This document shows, piece by piece, positions 26,210 through 34,971 of a stretch of 64,000 nt of DNA. The translations under genes were made by a program, and so were the position numbers. This DNA comes from Nocardia aurantia. GTDB taxonomy: Bacteria; Actinomycetota; Actinomycetes; Mycobacteriales; Mycobacteriaceae. The notes beneath the pieces are model-generated. The model did not search any database. It saw only the letters and a list, made by a program, of their open reading frames with translations, and was not told the origin of the DNA. Location: assembly GCF_009604425.1 (NCBI RefSeq), contig NZ_WEGI01000012.1, positions 62,001-126,000 on the forward strand. The letters are read 5' to 3'. Within the stretch, counting starts at the first letter, position 1; every line of letters starts with the position of its first letter.

Positions 26210-27739
26210 GTGGGCCGGACGGTTCCACGGCAGCCGGTCATCGCCGGGCTCGGTATCGGGCACGGAAATCATGGTGCGCACAACGGGCACGGCGGGCACG
26301 CGGGATACGGGCCCGACGGTCATCCGCACGGCGGGGCCGAGATGCGCCCGCCCACGCCGCTGACCAGTTCGGTGTCGCTGCGCTGGCGAGTGACGCTGCT
26401 GGCCGCGACCGTGGTGCTGATCGCGGTCGCGCTGACCTCGATCACCGCCTACACCATGGTCGCGCGGGCGCTGTACGCCGACGTCGACAATCAGCTGCGC
26501 GCCCGCGCCACGGTGATGATCAGCAACAACCTCGACAGCTACGGGTTCATGCCGATGCTGCAGATCGGCAGCCTGTACTCCAACGACATCGGCGTCGCGC
26601 TGATCTATCCGAACAGCGAGCAGTGGTATGTGCCTCCGCAGCAGACCGATCCGCCGCTGGGCGCCGCGGAATGGGCCGTCGCGCACGGCGAGCTGGTCTC
26701 CTCGCTGCGCACCTCGCACGATCAGCGGGTGCTCGCCGAACGGATGAAAACCGGTGCGACCCTTGTGATCTCGCAACGGTTGCAGCCCACCCAGGAGGTG
26801 CTGGACCGGCTGGCGTGGCTGCTGTTCGTGGTCGGCGGCTGCGGTGTGGTGGTCGCCGCCGCGGCGGGAACGGCGGTGGGCCGCACCGGTTTACGGCCGA
26901 TCGGGCGACTGACCGCGGCCACCGAACGGGTGGCCCGCACCGACGATCTGACCCCGATCCCGGTCACCGGCGACGACGAACTGGCCCGGCTGACCGAGAG
27001 TTTCAACTCGATGCTGCGGGCCCTGGCCGAATCTCGGGAACGGCAGCGGCGCCTGGTCGCCGACGCCGGCCACGAGCTGCGTACCCCGCTGACCTCGCTG
27101 CGGACCAATATGGAACTGCTGATCGCCTCCAGCCGGCCCGGCGCGCCGCGACTTCCCGACGAGGACATGGCCGAGTTGCGCACCGATGTCGTGGCGCAGA
27201 TCGAGGAGTTGTCGACGCTGGTCGGCGACCTGGTGGACCTCGCCCGCGAGGACGCCCCCGAGGACGTCTACGAGCAGGTCGACCTGGGTGAGGTGGCCGA
27301 ACGCGCGCTGGAACGGGTGCGGCGGCGGCGCTCGGGCGTCGAATTCACCGCCGAACTGCGGCCGTGGTTCGTCTACGGGCACGAGGCCGGATTGGAGCGG
27401 GCGGTCCTGAACGTGCTCGACAATGCGGCGAAATGGAGTCCGGCGGGGGAGCAGGTCCGGGCCACCATGCGGGAGACCGGGCCGGGATTGCTGGAATTCG
27501 CCGTCGGCGACGCCGGGCCGGGTATCCCGCCGGCCGAACGGGAGCTGGTGTTCGAGCGCTTCTACCGCACGACCGCGTCACGGTCGATGCCGGGCTCGGG
27601 CCTCGGGCTTGCGATTGTCAAACAAGTGGTGACGAAACACGGGGGAACGATCACAATCGACACATCCGATCGTGGTGGTGCGCTGGTCCGTATCGTACTG
27701 CCGGGTGAAGGTTCTCCACCGGCAGTCTCGGAGAACTGA
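26210..27739 (+). CDS. mprB: Sensor histidine kinase MprB with a His-rich N-terminus
   Basis: A 509-residue kinase partner of MprA. Two TM segments (about 60-82 and 202-222) flank an extracytoplasmic sensor of about 118 residues. HAMP follows, then the H-box DAGHELRTPLTS with H288, and an HATPase domain (VLNVLDNAAKWSP, GDAGPGIP, GSGLGLAIVKQ). Unusual: residues 18-40, before TM1 and so probably cytoplasmic, contain seven histidines in a Gly/His/Asn stretch. The GTG at 26210 has GAGG seven bases upstream; an internal ATG at 26342 would remove the His region. Confidence 0.92.
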   Translation: MGRTVPRQPVIAGLGIGHGNHGAHNGHGGHAGYGPDGHPHGGAEMRPPTPLTSSVSLRWRVTLLAATVVLIAVALTSITAYTMVARALYADVDNQLRARATVMISNNLDSYGFMPMLQIGSLYSNDIGVALIYPNSEQWYVPPQQTDPPLGAAEWAVAHGELVSSLRTSHDQRVLAERMKTGATLVISQRLQPTQEVLDRLAWLLFVVGGCGVVVAAAAGTAVGRTGLRPIGRLTAATERVARTDDLTPIPVTGDDELARLTESFNSMLRALAESRERQRRLVADAGHELRTPLTSLRTNMELLIASSRPGAPRLPDEDMAELRTDVVAQIEELSTLVGDLVDLAREDAPEDVYEQVDLGEVAERALERVRRRRSGVEFTAELRPWFVYGHEAGLERAVLNVLDNAAKWSPAGEQVRATMRETGPGLLEFAVGDAGPGIPPAERELVFERFYRTTASRSMPGSGLGLAIVKQVVTKHGGTITIDTSDRGGALVRIVLPGEGSPPAVSEN

Positions 27740-27747
27740 TAGTAGCG

Positions 27748-27765
27748 TCTCAGTCCGCTCTCAGT
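27748..27765 (+). promoter_or_regulatory. MprA-type direct repeat upstream of pepD
   Basis: TCTCAGT-CCGC-TCTCAGT, the same spacing as the site upstream of mprA, 46 bp before the pepD start. It supports control of pepD by MprA. Confidence 0.75.
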
Positions 27766-27810
27766 CGTTGTCACCAAGCTGGGCGACAGACTCGAGGAGA
27801 AACGAGAAAT

Positions 27811-29232
27811 ATGACCGAGGATCCCCGTCCGGGTATGCCGCACCAAGCGCAGGCCGGTCCGCAGGAACCGCAGTCCGGGACGAAGCCGATGCCGTGGTCG
27901 GGCACGGCGCATCCGGTGCCCGGCAGTACTGCGCAGTACGCGGTCACGCCGCCGTACGAGCCGGCGACGGGCCGGACGGCCCCGATACCGCCGTACCCGT
28001 ACGGATACGGTCCGGCGGGCGGACCGGGCGGGCCGGGGGTTCCGGGCGGGCACGGGCCCATCGATCCCGGATATCCGGGATCGGGTCCGCAGCCGTACGC
28101 GGCGCCGCCGAAGCGCGGCCGGGCCGGTCTGGTGGCGGGCGCGGTGGCCCTGGCGCTGGTCGCCGGTGGCGTCGGCGGTGCGGTCGGCACCCTCGCGACG
28201 AGGTCCGCACACTCCTCCGGTGGCGTGGTCACCAACGCGCTCGATGTCCCGCCGCCGAAGGGTGGGGGTGTCACAAATGCGCCAGCGGGGACCATTCCCG
28301 CGGTCGCGCAGAAGGTGCTGCCCAGCGTGGTGATGATCCGCGTATCGAGCAGCAAGGCCGAGGGGGAGGGCTCCGGGGTCGTCCTCTCCACGGACGGCAT
28401 GATCCTCACCAACAATCACGTCGCCAGCGGCGCCGGGCCGAACGCCAAGATGAATGTGCAGTTCAGCGACGGCACCTCGTCGCCGGCCACCGTCGTGGGC
28501 GTCGATCCGGTCTCGGATCTGGCGGTCATCAAGGTGGCGAACAAATCGAATCTGACCCCGATCGATCTCGGCAACTCGAAGGAACTGCAGGTCGGCCAGT
28601 CGGTGGTGGCGATCGGCTCGCCGCTCGGCCTGGCCGGCACCGTGACCACCGGCATCGTGTCCGCGCTGAACCGGCCTGTGTCCACCAGCGGCGAGTCCGG
28701 CGGGCAGGGCACCGTCATCTCCGCGGTGCAGACCGATGCGCCGATCAACCCCGGTAACTCCGGCGGCGCGCTGGTGGACCTGAACGGCAAGTTGATCGGA
28801 ATCAACACGGCCATCGCGACTCTGGGCGCGGGCGGGCTGGATTCCAACAGCGCGCAGAGCGGTTCGATCGGCCTGGGCTTCGCGATCCCGGTCGACCAGG
28901 CCCGCCGGGTGGCCGATCAGCTCAGCAAGACCGGGCACGCCACCTACGCCCAGATCGGAATGTCGGTGCGGGCCATCGACGACGCCAACGGCGCCCGCAT
29001 CCTGGACATCACCCCCGACGGCCCCGCCGCCAAGGCCGGGATTCCCGGCGGCGTGATCGTCACCAAGGTCGAGGATCAGATCATCGACTCCGGTAACGCG
29101 CTGATCGCGGCGGTCCGCTCGCATCAGCCCGGTGACAAGGTGAAGGTGACCTACACCGACGGCAACGGCCAGAACCCGAAGACCGTCGATGTGGTCCTCG
29201 GCGCGGCGCCCGCCGACGGGGGTGGTCGATGA
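27811..29232 (+). CDS. pepD: HtrA-type serine protease/chaperone PepD
   Basis: A 473-residue membrane-anchored quality-control protease. A Pro/Gly-rich cytoplasmic part (1-100), one TM helix (about 105-128), trypsin-like domain (about 160-370) with triad H203 (NNHV), D236 (SDLAVI) and S317 (GNSGGA), then one PDZ domain (about 380-470, GARILDITPDGPAAKAG). All catalytic residues are present. It follows mprAB and has an MprA-type box in front. The stop overlaps the moaB ATG (ATGA), so pepD, moaB and a small gene form one translationally linked unit. Confidence 0.93.
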   Translation: MTEDPRPGMPHQAQAGPQEPQSGTKPMPWSGTAHPVPGSTAQYAVTPPYEPATGRTAPIPPYPYGYGPAGGPGGPGVPGGHGPIDPGYPGSGPQPYAAPPKRGRAGLVAGAVALALVAGGVGGAVGTLATRSAHSSGGVVTNALDVPPPKGGGVTNAPAGTIPAVAQKVLPSVVMIRVSSSKAEGEGSGVVLSTDGMILTNNHVASGAGPNAKMNVQFSDGTSSPATVVGVDPVSDLAVIKVANKSNLTPIDLGNSKELQVGQSVVAIGSPLGLAGTVTTGIVSALNRPVSTSGESGGQGTVISAVQTDAPINPGNSGGALVDLNGKLIGINTAIATLGAGGLDSNSAQSGSIGLGFAIPVDQARRVADQLSKTGHATYAQIGMSVRAIDDANGARILDITPDGPAAKAGIPGGVIVTKVEDQIIDSGNALIAAVRSHQPGDKVKVTYTDGNGQNPKTVDVVLGAAPADGGGR

Positions 29233-29807
29233 ATCGCCGGCCTCGGACGCTGCGGCTCGTGAAGCACCGAGCGGAGATCGCCGAGCGGACGGAGCACGCT
29301 ACGGTTGGCACCATGGAACCTGATGCCTCCGTGGCGGGCCGTGCCCTTGTCGTGGTCGTCGACGATCGAACCGCTCATGGAGGAGTGGACTCGCTAGGCC
29401 CGTTGGTGACCGAGTTGCTCACCGAGGCAGGCTTTCTGGTCGACGCGTCGGTCTCCGTCGCCAACGATGAGGTCGAGATTCGCAACGCGCTCAACACCGC
29501 GGTCATCGGCGGGGTGGATCTGGTCATCTCGGTCGGTGGCACGGGTATGTCCCCGCGCGACGTCACTCCCGAGGTCACGGCTGAGGTGCTCGATCGGGAA
29601 CTGCCCGGCATCAGCGAGGCGCTGCGGGCGTCCGGTTTGGCGGCCGGTTCGCTGGACGCGGGATTGTCGCGCGGCCTGGCCGGGGTTTCCGGCAGCACGC
29701 TGGTGGTGAACCTGCCCGGCACCCGCGCCGCGGTGCGCGACGGCATGGCAACCCTCGGCCCGCTCGCCTCGAAGGTCATCGACGAATTGTCCGGGCTGGA
29801 GGAATGA
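29229..29807 (+). CDS. moaB2: Molybdopterin-binding protein of the MoaB/MogA family
   Basis: Protein with the MoCF fold that adenylylates or binds molybdopterin. The core has VDLVISVGGTGMSPRDVTPE and the phosphate loop GVSGSTLVVNLPGT. It is like mycobacterial MoaB2, which also follows pepD. The ATG at 29229 overlaps the pepD stop and has GGGGGTGG upstream, giving 192 residues. A second ATG at 29313 would give 164 residues but lacks a ribosome site. No other cofactor-synthesis genes lie nearby except the gephyrin-like glp at 35984. Confidence 0.85.
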   Translation: MNRRPRTLRLVKHRAEIAERTEHATVGTMEPDASVAGRALVVVVDDRTAHGGVDSLGPLVTELLTEAGFLVDASVSVANDEVEIRNALNTAVIGGVDLVISVGGTGMSPRDVTPEVTAEVLDRELPGISEALRASGLAAGSLDAGLSRGLAGVSGSTLVVNLPGTRAAVRDGMATLGPLASKVIDELSGLEE

Positions 29808-30028
29808 CCGATCGGGCCGCTGCCGACTCGAGCCGGGAGGAACCCACCGCCCGGCGCGAATCGGGGAGCGGCACGAAGGGCGGGCGGGATTCCGCGCGAT
29901 TGGCGCGGATCTTCGGAGAGACCTTGCCGCAAACCACTTCCGACGAACGGGGGCACGACGGCGAGCCCCCGGCCTCCTCGGACGACTGGCTGCGTTCCCA
30001 GGTACCACCACATCACGGGGGGCATTGA
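29804..30028 (+). CDS. Small conserved protein, function unknown
   Basis: A 74-residue charged soluble protein. Its second half reads ARIFGETLPQTTSDER followed by an acidic stretch and DDWLRSQVPPHH, a pattern seen in short actinobacterial proteins of unknown function. It overlaps moaB by four bases (ATGA), so it is a real third member of the pepD operon. No domain, signal or metal motif except a terminal HHGGH. Confidence 0.65.
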   Translation: MTDRAAADSSREEPTARRESGSGTKGGRDSARLARIFGETLPQTTSDERGHDGEPPASSDDWLRSQVPPHHGGH

Positions 30029-30082
30029 GGCCACACCGCACGTCATTGCCGGATGACGTGAATCTCGACACGACGAGCGCCG

Positions 30083-30106
30083 GGCGGTTGCCACCGCCGG
30101 TTCTTT
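30083..30106 (+). terminator. Probable terminator of the pepD operon
   Basis: GGCGGT-TGCC-ACCGCC followed by GGTTCTTT, 55 bp after the last stop. Confidence 0.5.
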
Positions 30107-30158
30107 CCCGCTGTTCACAGCGGTTGTGCTATTTCGGTGAGATGTCCCGGAATTGTAG

Positions 30159-30174
30159 TGTGATTTAGATCACA
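30159..30174. promoter_or_regulatory. Perfect Crp-type site upstream of the porin pair
   Basis: TGTGA-TTTAGA-TCACA, an exact consensus match, about 297 bp before the first porin. The rest of this 435-bp gap has no gene, so the porin message probably has a long leader or a distal control site. Confidence 0.7.
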
Positions 30175-30463
30175 TCTTATTTACGACAGCTTACGTTGTC
30201 AGGTTGTTGCCGGGCCGTTTAATGTCCACGCTTGGGCTGTGTCACAAGTGGTTCTCAGGGCACAGGAGGGCGTTCGCGCCGACTCGACGGAACACTGGCC
30301 CGGGTCCGTCGGCAGTCGGCTTGCCAGTTAGCACGAAATTTGTCGTCGGTTACGTGCCGGCAACAACTTGGCGACAGACTGTGCTGGGCTCTGTGACAGA
30401 ACCACTATCTTTTCAGCCCCCGATGGTCGAGGGCTGACTGTAAGAAACCTGATGAGGGGAAGT

Positions 30464-31141
30464 ATGAGCGAGAACCGTACCAACGGTCTGCGTCGTGGTG
30501 CCCAACTCGCGGGCATCGGCGCGGCTGTTGCTGTCGCCTTCGGCCTGTTTTCCACGGGTGCTGCCAATGCCGATACCTTCGTGCCGTTGCCGGACGGCCA
30601 GAAGCTCGGTCCTGACGGCGTTGTCATCACCCGGACCGGCGAGCATGCCCTGATCTCTCCGTCGCTGGCGGCCAATGGTGCCGGCCGCGTCGTGTGGGTC
30701 TCGGGTAGCTCCGTCGCCGATATCCCGAACGCCCCGGATGCCACCCCGGGCGGCTGGAACGGCCCGAGCAATTCCAACGGGTCCAACAATTCGTCCACCC
30801 ACCTGGCCTCGAACATCAGCACCGGCTACATCGTCGGCTGCCAGGTGAACATCGCCAGCGACGCCATCTCGGCGGGTCTGTCCGGCAGCCTGAGCGCCAC
30901 CAGCGCAAGCGTTTCCGGCTCGGTTGGCCTGAACCTCGGCCCCGGCGAGGTGAAGTTCGTGATGATCGACGTGAAGGACGTTCCGTCTGCGGGCACTTAC
31001 TCCGTGGAATACCAGGATGCGGAGATTCAGGTCCAGGGTTGTGCCGGGTACGCGCAAGCGCGCTCGTACACCGTCGTCGAGGTCATCGGCGATCACTACT
31101 CGAAGACCACCCTCTACGGGCAGCCCTTCTCCATCGGCTGA
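30464..31141 (+). CDS. MspA-family outer-membrane porin subunit (Nfp type)
   Basis: A 225-residue exported subunit of a water-filled channel in the mycolic-acid outer membrane. The signal peptide ends at GAANA (residue 36), and the mature protein starts DTFVPLPDG. Family features are NISTGYIVGCQVN and the pair GCQV/QGCAGYAQARSYT, with two cysteines. In Nocardia farcinica, NfpA and NfpB, encoded side by side, together form the channel. This gene and the next look like that pair. An Asn/Ser-rich loop (about 95-110) is specific to this subunit. GAGGGGA precedes the ATG at 30464. Confidence 0.88.
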   Translation: MSENRTNGLRRGAQLAGIGAAVAVAFGLFSTGAANADTFVPLPDGQKLGPDGVVITRTGEHALISPSLAANGAGRVVWVSGSSVADIPNAPDATPGGWNGPSNSNGSNNSSTHLASNISTGYIVGCQVNIASDAISAGLSGSLSATSASVSGSVGLNLGPGEVKFVMIDVKDVPSAGTYSVEYQDAEIQVQGCAGYAQARSYTVVEVIGDHYSKTTLYGQPFSIG

Positions 31142-31204
31142 CGTAGGTCGAATCCGCCAAACCCATTCCCGCGTAAGCGATCTCACCCTAGAGGGACTTC
31201 AAAC

Positions 31205-31885
31205 ATGAATATTCGCAAGACCATGGCGCGTGCTGCCGGTGTCGGTGCCGTCGCTACCGCCGCGCTCGGCTTGTTCTCCACCGGTGCGGCCAACGCCGAC
31301 ACCTTCGTGCCGCTGCCGGGCGGCGACCTCACTCGCACCCTGTCCGACGGCACCGTGGTGCACGTCTGGATCGACGGCGAGTCGGCCACCATCAACCCGT
31401 CGATGGGTTCGACTCCGCTGCACCGCAACTCGTGGGCCTCGGCCACCGCGCACATCAACATCTCCGGCGTGGACGGCGATGTGGGCGGCAACATCTACCC
31501 CGGTTACGTGGTGGGCTGCCAGGTCGACATCTCCGGCGGCGGCGTGAGCGGCGGCCCGACCGTCGGCGCCGACTGGAGCAGCGGTCAGTCGGTGACGCCG
31601 AGCGCGTCCGCCGACGGCGGCGCCAACCTGACCCTGGGACCGGGCCAGGCGCAGTCGTTCTACGTGCTCGACATCGAGCGCGCCGACGACTTCGGTGCCG
31701 ACAGCCACAAGACGTACAACGCCTTCAAGGGCAACGACGCCTCGGTGGCCTGGGCGGACGAGACGATCGGCCTGACCGGCTGCGCCGGTTACGCGCAGGC
31801 GCGCTCGTTCGTGACCGCGGAGATCTCGACTGCTCACGTCCAGTCCTGGATCACCCTGTGGGGCCAGCCCTTCAGCCTGGGCTGA
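31205..31885 (+). CDS. MspA-family porin, second subunit (Nfp type)
   Basis: A 226-residue second porin subunit, 63 bp after the first. The signal peptide ends at GAANA (residue 31); the mature protein begins DTFVPLPGG. It shares YPGYVVGCQVDI and GCAGYAQARSFVT with its neighbour but differs in the loops, which fits a hetero-oligomeric channel rather than a simple duplicate. The mature chains carry many Asp/Glu, compatible with a cation-preferring pore. GAGGGAC precedes the ATG. A perfect 10-bp hairpin closes the unit. Confidence 0.88.
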   Translation: MNIRKTMARAAGVGAVATAALGLFSTGAANADTFVPLPGGDLTRTLSDGTVVHVWIDGESATINPSMGSTPLHRNSWASATAHINISGVDGDVGGNIYPGYVVGCQVDISGGGVSGGPTVGADWSSGQSVTPSASADGGANLTLGPGQAQSFYVLDIERADDFGADSHKTYNAFKGNDASVAWADETIGLTGCAGYAQARSFVTAEISTAHVQSWITLWGQPFSLG

Positions 31886-31902
31886 GTTCCGAATTCCGTT
31901 GT

Positions 31903-31925
31903 GCCCGGCCGGTTTCCGGCCGGGC
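31903..31925 (+). terminator. Terminator of the porin operon
   Basis: GCCCGGCCGG-TTT-CCGGCCGGGC, a perfect 10-bp stem 17 bp after the stop. Confidence 0.75.
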
Positions 31926-31962
31926 AGCGCACCGGCCGAGCCGGCGCGCGATCTCGGTGGCC

Positions 31963-31990
31963 GAGGGCCCGGTGTACGCACCGGGCCCTC
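31963..31990. terminator. Hairpin before the mscL end
   Basis: GAGGGCCCGGTG-TACG-CACCGGGCCCTC, a perfect 12-bp stem 37 bp past the mscL stop on the minus strand; probably the mscL terminator. Confidence 0.7.
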
Positions 31991-32026
31991 GTGCTGTCCG
32001 GTGAACGCGAGAGCCGTTGCGCCCGT

Positions 32027-32425
32027 TCAGTTCCGATCCTTGCTCGCGCGCTCGTCGGCGAGCAGGTCCCGGATCTGGTGCAGCAGTTCGTTGTCGGTGG
32101 CGCCGTCGGGAATGCCACCGCCCCAGCGCGTCCTGGCCTTGTTGGCCGGAAGCACCACCAGGCCGTAGATGAGCGCGGCGATCACCAGGAAATTCAGCAG
32201 CGCGGTGATGATCGGGCCGGCGGCGATGAAGGTCGCGGGCTTGTCGGAGATGAGCCGGAAACCCAGGCCGAGCTCACCGGTGCCGCCGAACACCGCGAGC
32301 AATGGATTGATGATCCCGGAGCTGAACGCGGTGACGATCGCGACGAAGGCAGTGCCCATGACGACCGCGACCGCCAGGTCGATCACGTTCCCGCGTAGCA
32401 GGAAATCCTTGAATCCCTTCAACAT
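32027..32425 (-). CDS. mscL: Large-conductance mechanosensitive channel
   Basis: A 132-residue homopentameric channel that opens under membrane tension and releases solutes on osmotic downshock. The N-terminus MLKGFKDFLLRGNVIDLAVAVVMG is the S1/TM1 signature; TM2 lies about 70-92; a charged C-terminal helix ends the chain. Its place after pepD and moaB matches M. tuberculosis. The ATG at 32425 is the family start, with GAGAGGAG upstream. Confidence 0.95.
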   Translation of the reverse strand: MLKGFKDFLLRGNVIDLAVAVVMGTAFVAIVTAFSSGIINPLLAVFGGTGELGLGFRLISDKPATFIAAGPIITALLNFLVIAALIYGLVVLPANKARTRWGGGIPDGATDNELLHQIRDLLADERASKDRN

Positions 32426-32490
32426 TGCGGCTCCTCTCTCGGGCCGGTGCAGCCGATGGCAAATTCTTGGTTAATGCGACGTCGGGTACT

Positions 32491-33216
32491 TTAACGGACG
32501 ATCAGGGCCATGGCGGTGCGCAGCGACGCGGCGGCGACCGCCGGTGCGCGGGCCGCGTCGAGCGCCAGCAGCACCATCCGCTCCCGGCCGCGCCCGCCCT
32601 CGCCGCCGGTGACCAGCACGACCGCGGCATCGGTGGCCAGCGGCCGCGGCGGCGGCCCCGCCCGGGGCTGATCGTCCTCCGCGGCGGCGATGACATCCAC
32701 GCGATCACCGGGCCGGAGTACCTCGGCGACCGCCGGGTCGGCCGGTCGGATGGCCACGATCCGGGCCTCGGGCGTACCAGCGGCGGCGGACGCCAGCCGC
32801 GGCCCGACCACCCGCAGATCGGTGAGAATCTCCCCGGCCCGCACGGCGGTGCCGAGAGTGCTGCCGAGGACGGCCGCCGAATCCCGGATCGCGCCGGCCG
32901 GCAGCATGTCGACCGGGCGCGCCGCCTGGATCACATCCGCGTCCGTGAGTCGCTGCCCCGGCGGTAGGTCGCGTGCCGCCACCACTACCTCGAGATGTCC
33001 CGCGGCAGGATCGCCCCGGACCGCGAGCACGGCGGCGAGCACCGCGAAAACCATTGCGAGCATCCGGCGGGCGAATGCGATGTCGGCCCATCTCGGCCGC
33101 GACGAACGCCAGCGATCGGACAGATCCCAGCGTGGCCCGCGGCCGAGGTCCATGCCGGCGGATCGCCGGGCACGGCGGCGAACGGTATCGAGACGAAGTC
33201 GCTTCACCCCCGGCAC
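32491..33216 (-). CDS. SAF-domain membrane protein (CpaB/RcpC-like)
   Basis: A 241-residue protein with a basic N-terminus, a single TM helix (about 47-68), then a SAF domain (EVVVAARDLPPGQRLTDADVIQAARPVDMLPAGAI, about 74-135) and a second beta domain. The form is that of CpaB/RcpC assembly proteins of Flp-type pili, but no other pilus gene is near. Role unknown; it may bind wall glycans. The start is GTG at 33216, or a GTG three codons later. Confidence 0.75.
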   Translation of the reverse strand: MPGVKRLRLDTVRRRARRSAGMDLGRGPRWDLSDRWRSSRPRWADIAFARRMLAMVFAVLAAVLAVRGDPAAGHLEVVVAARDLPPGQRLTDADVIQAARPVDMLPAGAIRDSAAVLGSTLGTAVRAGEILTDLRVVGPRLASAAAGTPEARIVAIRPADPAVAEVLRPGDRVDVIAAAEDDQPRAGPPPRPLATDAAVVLVTGGEGGRGRERMVLLALDAARAPAVAAASLRTAMALIVR

Positions 33217-33453
33217 GCTACGGCCGGCACCGATCGGATCACGCCACGAAATAGGAGGTCGGCAATGCCCTGTGGAAAATCTGGAGGTTGTGGAAACCGG
33301 GTAGTCCGTGAAGCAGCGGCCGGCCTGCGGTGGCGCCGCTGACCGCCGCCGGACATGCCGCCGGCGGGCGTTCGGGCGTCGGCGGCGATGACGAGACCAC
33401 CCGGGGACACCGCGGCCGGCGCGCGAACACGGTCGGCCGGGCGACAGCCGGCG

Positions 33454-33789
33454 TCAGGCGACCGCGGGGCTCGCCGCCGAGGTGCTGCCGCTGCTGCCGG
33501 CCGAGGATGTGCTCGATGACGACGAGCTGCTCGACGAGGAGTCGGAGGAGCTCGACGAGGAGGACGAGGAGTCGGAGCTGGACTTCGCGGGCTCGGTGGC
33601 CGACGAGGAGCCGTTGCGGCTGTCGGTGCGGTAGAAACCACTGCCCTTGAACACGATGCCGACCGAGTTGAAGAGCTTGCGTAGCTTGCCGTCGCACTTC
33701 TCGCAGGTGGTCAGAGCATCGTCCGAGAAGGACTGCACGATGTCGAACTTATCGCCGCACTGCGTGCACTGGTACGAGTAAGTAGGCAC
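33454..33789 (-). CDS. ruc: FmdB-type zinc-ribbon protein, Ruc (Rv0991c) homologue
   Basis: A 111-residue protein. An N-terminal zinc ribbon (MPTYSYQCTQCGDKF through TTCEKC) with two CxxC pairs is followed by RKLFNSVGIVFKGSGFYRTDSR and a disordered tail of nearly pure serine. It matches Rv0991c (Ruc), which becomes an active aggregation-preventing chaperone when its cysteines are oxidised and works with Hsp70. The GTG at 33789 was chosen because GGAGG lies five bases upstream and the product then begins MPTYSY as in the family. Next gene upstream is the folate ligase, as in M. tuberculosis. Confidence 0.85.
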   Translation of the reverse strand: MPTYSYQCTQCGDKFDIVQSFSDDALTTCEKCDGKLRKLFNSVGIVFKGSGFYRTDSRNGSSSATEPAKSSSDSSSSSSSSSDSSSSSSSSSSTSSAGSSGSTSAASPAVA

Positions 33790-33859
33790 TTGAACCTCCA
33801 CAGTCTCCGTCGGTTTGGCACTCTACAGCCGACAGTGCCAACTTTACCAACAGCGTCGT

Positions 33860-34498
33860 TCACCGCACGATTCCCGGTGGGCCACTCGGCTCACCCTCGG
33901 CCAGCCGGTGCAGGCCACCCGGGGTGAGCGCCCAGCCCATGCGCCGATCGTGGGACTCCTCCGGGAGCCGATCCACCAGTTCGTCGTCGCGGACCACGGC
34001 GATCAGCCGTGCCGTGGTGGTCGCCGCGGCCAGCGTGCGGTCGTAGTAGCCCGCACCGCGGCCCAGCCGCACTCCTCGCCGGTCCACCGCCAGCGCGGGC
34101 ACCAGGATCGCCGCCGCCCGCTCGATCGCGGCCGGGGACAAAGCCGGGCCGTCCGGCTCCAGCAACCCGTAGCGAGCCCGGCACAGGTGGTCCGGACCGC
34201 GATATTCCGCCCAGTCCAACGGACCCGGCGGGCCGGTCAGCGGCAACAGCACCCGGGCTCCGGCCGCCCGCAGCGCGTCCAGCATCGCGAGCGAGCCGGG
34301 TTCCGTCCTCACCGGGACGTACCCGGCCACCCACGCTCCCGGCCGATCGACCAGATCGGCCATCGCGCCCGCCAGCGCCGCCGCCTCGGCCGCGCGCACC
34401 TCGGGAGGCAACGCCGCGCGCAGGGCGATCAGCTCTGTCCGCCACCACCGCTTGTCACCGTCGTCCGTACCGGGCCGCATCTCCCGATCGTGACCCAT
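33860..34498 (-). CDS. 5-formyltetrahydrofolate cyclo-ligase
   Basis: Converts 5-formyl-THF to 5,10-methenyl-THF with ATP. The family signature GVRLGRGAGYYDR lies near residue 150, and VPALAVDRRG precedes it. About 212 residues from ATG 34498; a second ATG at 34480 would shorten it by six. The frame stays open further upstream, but that part overlaps the leader of galU and is not family-like. Divergent from galU, as Rv0992c and Rv0993 are. Confidence 0.88.
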   Translation of the reverse strand: MGHDREMRPGTDDGDKRWWRTELIALRAALPPEVRAAEAAALAGAMADLVDRPGAWVAGYVPVRTEPGSLAMLDALRAAGARVLLPLTGPPGPLDWAEYRGPDHLCRARYGLLEPDGPALSPAAIERAAAILVPALAVDRRGVRLGRGAGYYDRTLAAATTTARLIAVVRDDELVDRLPEESHDRRMGWALTPGGLHRLAEGEPSGPPGIVR

Positions 34499-34971
34499 CG
34501 CCGCCCGTTCGTCCTGCCGAGCCGGACGCTGCCCACCGGACTCGGTGACGTACCGCCGCACCGACGGGGCCGCGACGATGCCGGCCCGGCTCTCGCCCGG
34601 CGGGCCGGGGGGCAGGTGAGGATCATCCGGATGCGCGAGGTGGGCGTCCGGACGGTGGCTGTGGGGGAGCCGGCCGAGTTCGCTCGACGGCCGCTCGGCT
34701 CGGCCGGAATGCGGTGTCGTCCCGCTGCTCACTCCGACCACGATAGGCGTTCTCGCCGGTGTGCGGCTCGCGCGGGGCCCGGCCCGCGGGGTGTGGCGGA
34801 TGTTTGCCAGGTTTCCGCACCGCGCAAAACGGGCATCGCTGCGGTGGAAGCGACAACCGGTTGCCTCTCGTTCGCCGCGCCGCCGATGTGCTCGCCGCAT
34901 ACTCTTCTAGCGGTGCGGAGCCGGATGTGACATCGGTTCGGCCGATGACATCGATAGATAGGGTGTGCCTT

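Noticed and set aside
27562..29124. 520-codon minus-strand frame over pepD
   Set aside because: Antisense to a protease with complete catalytic triad.
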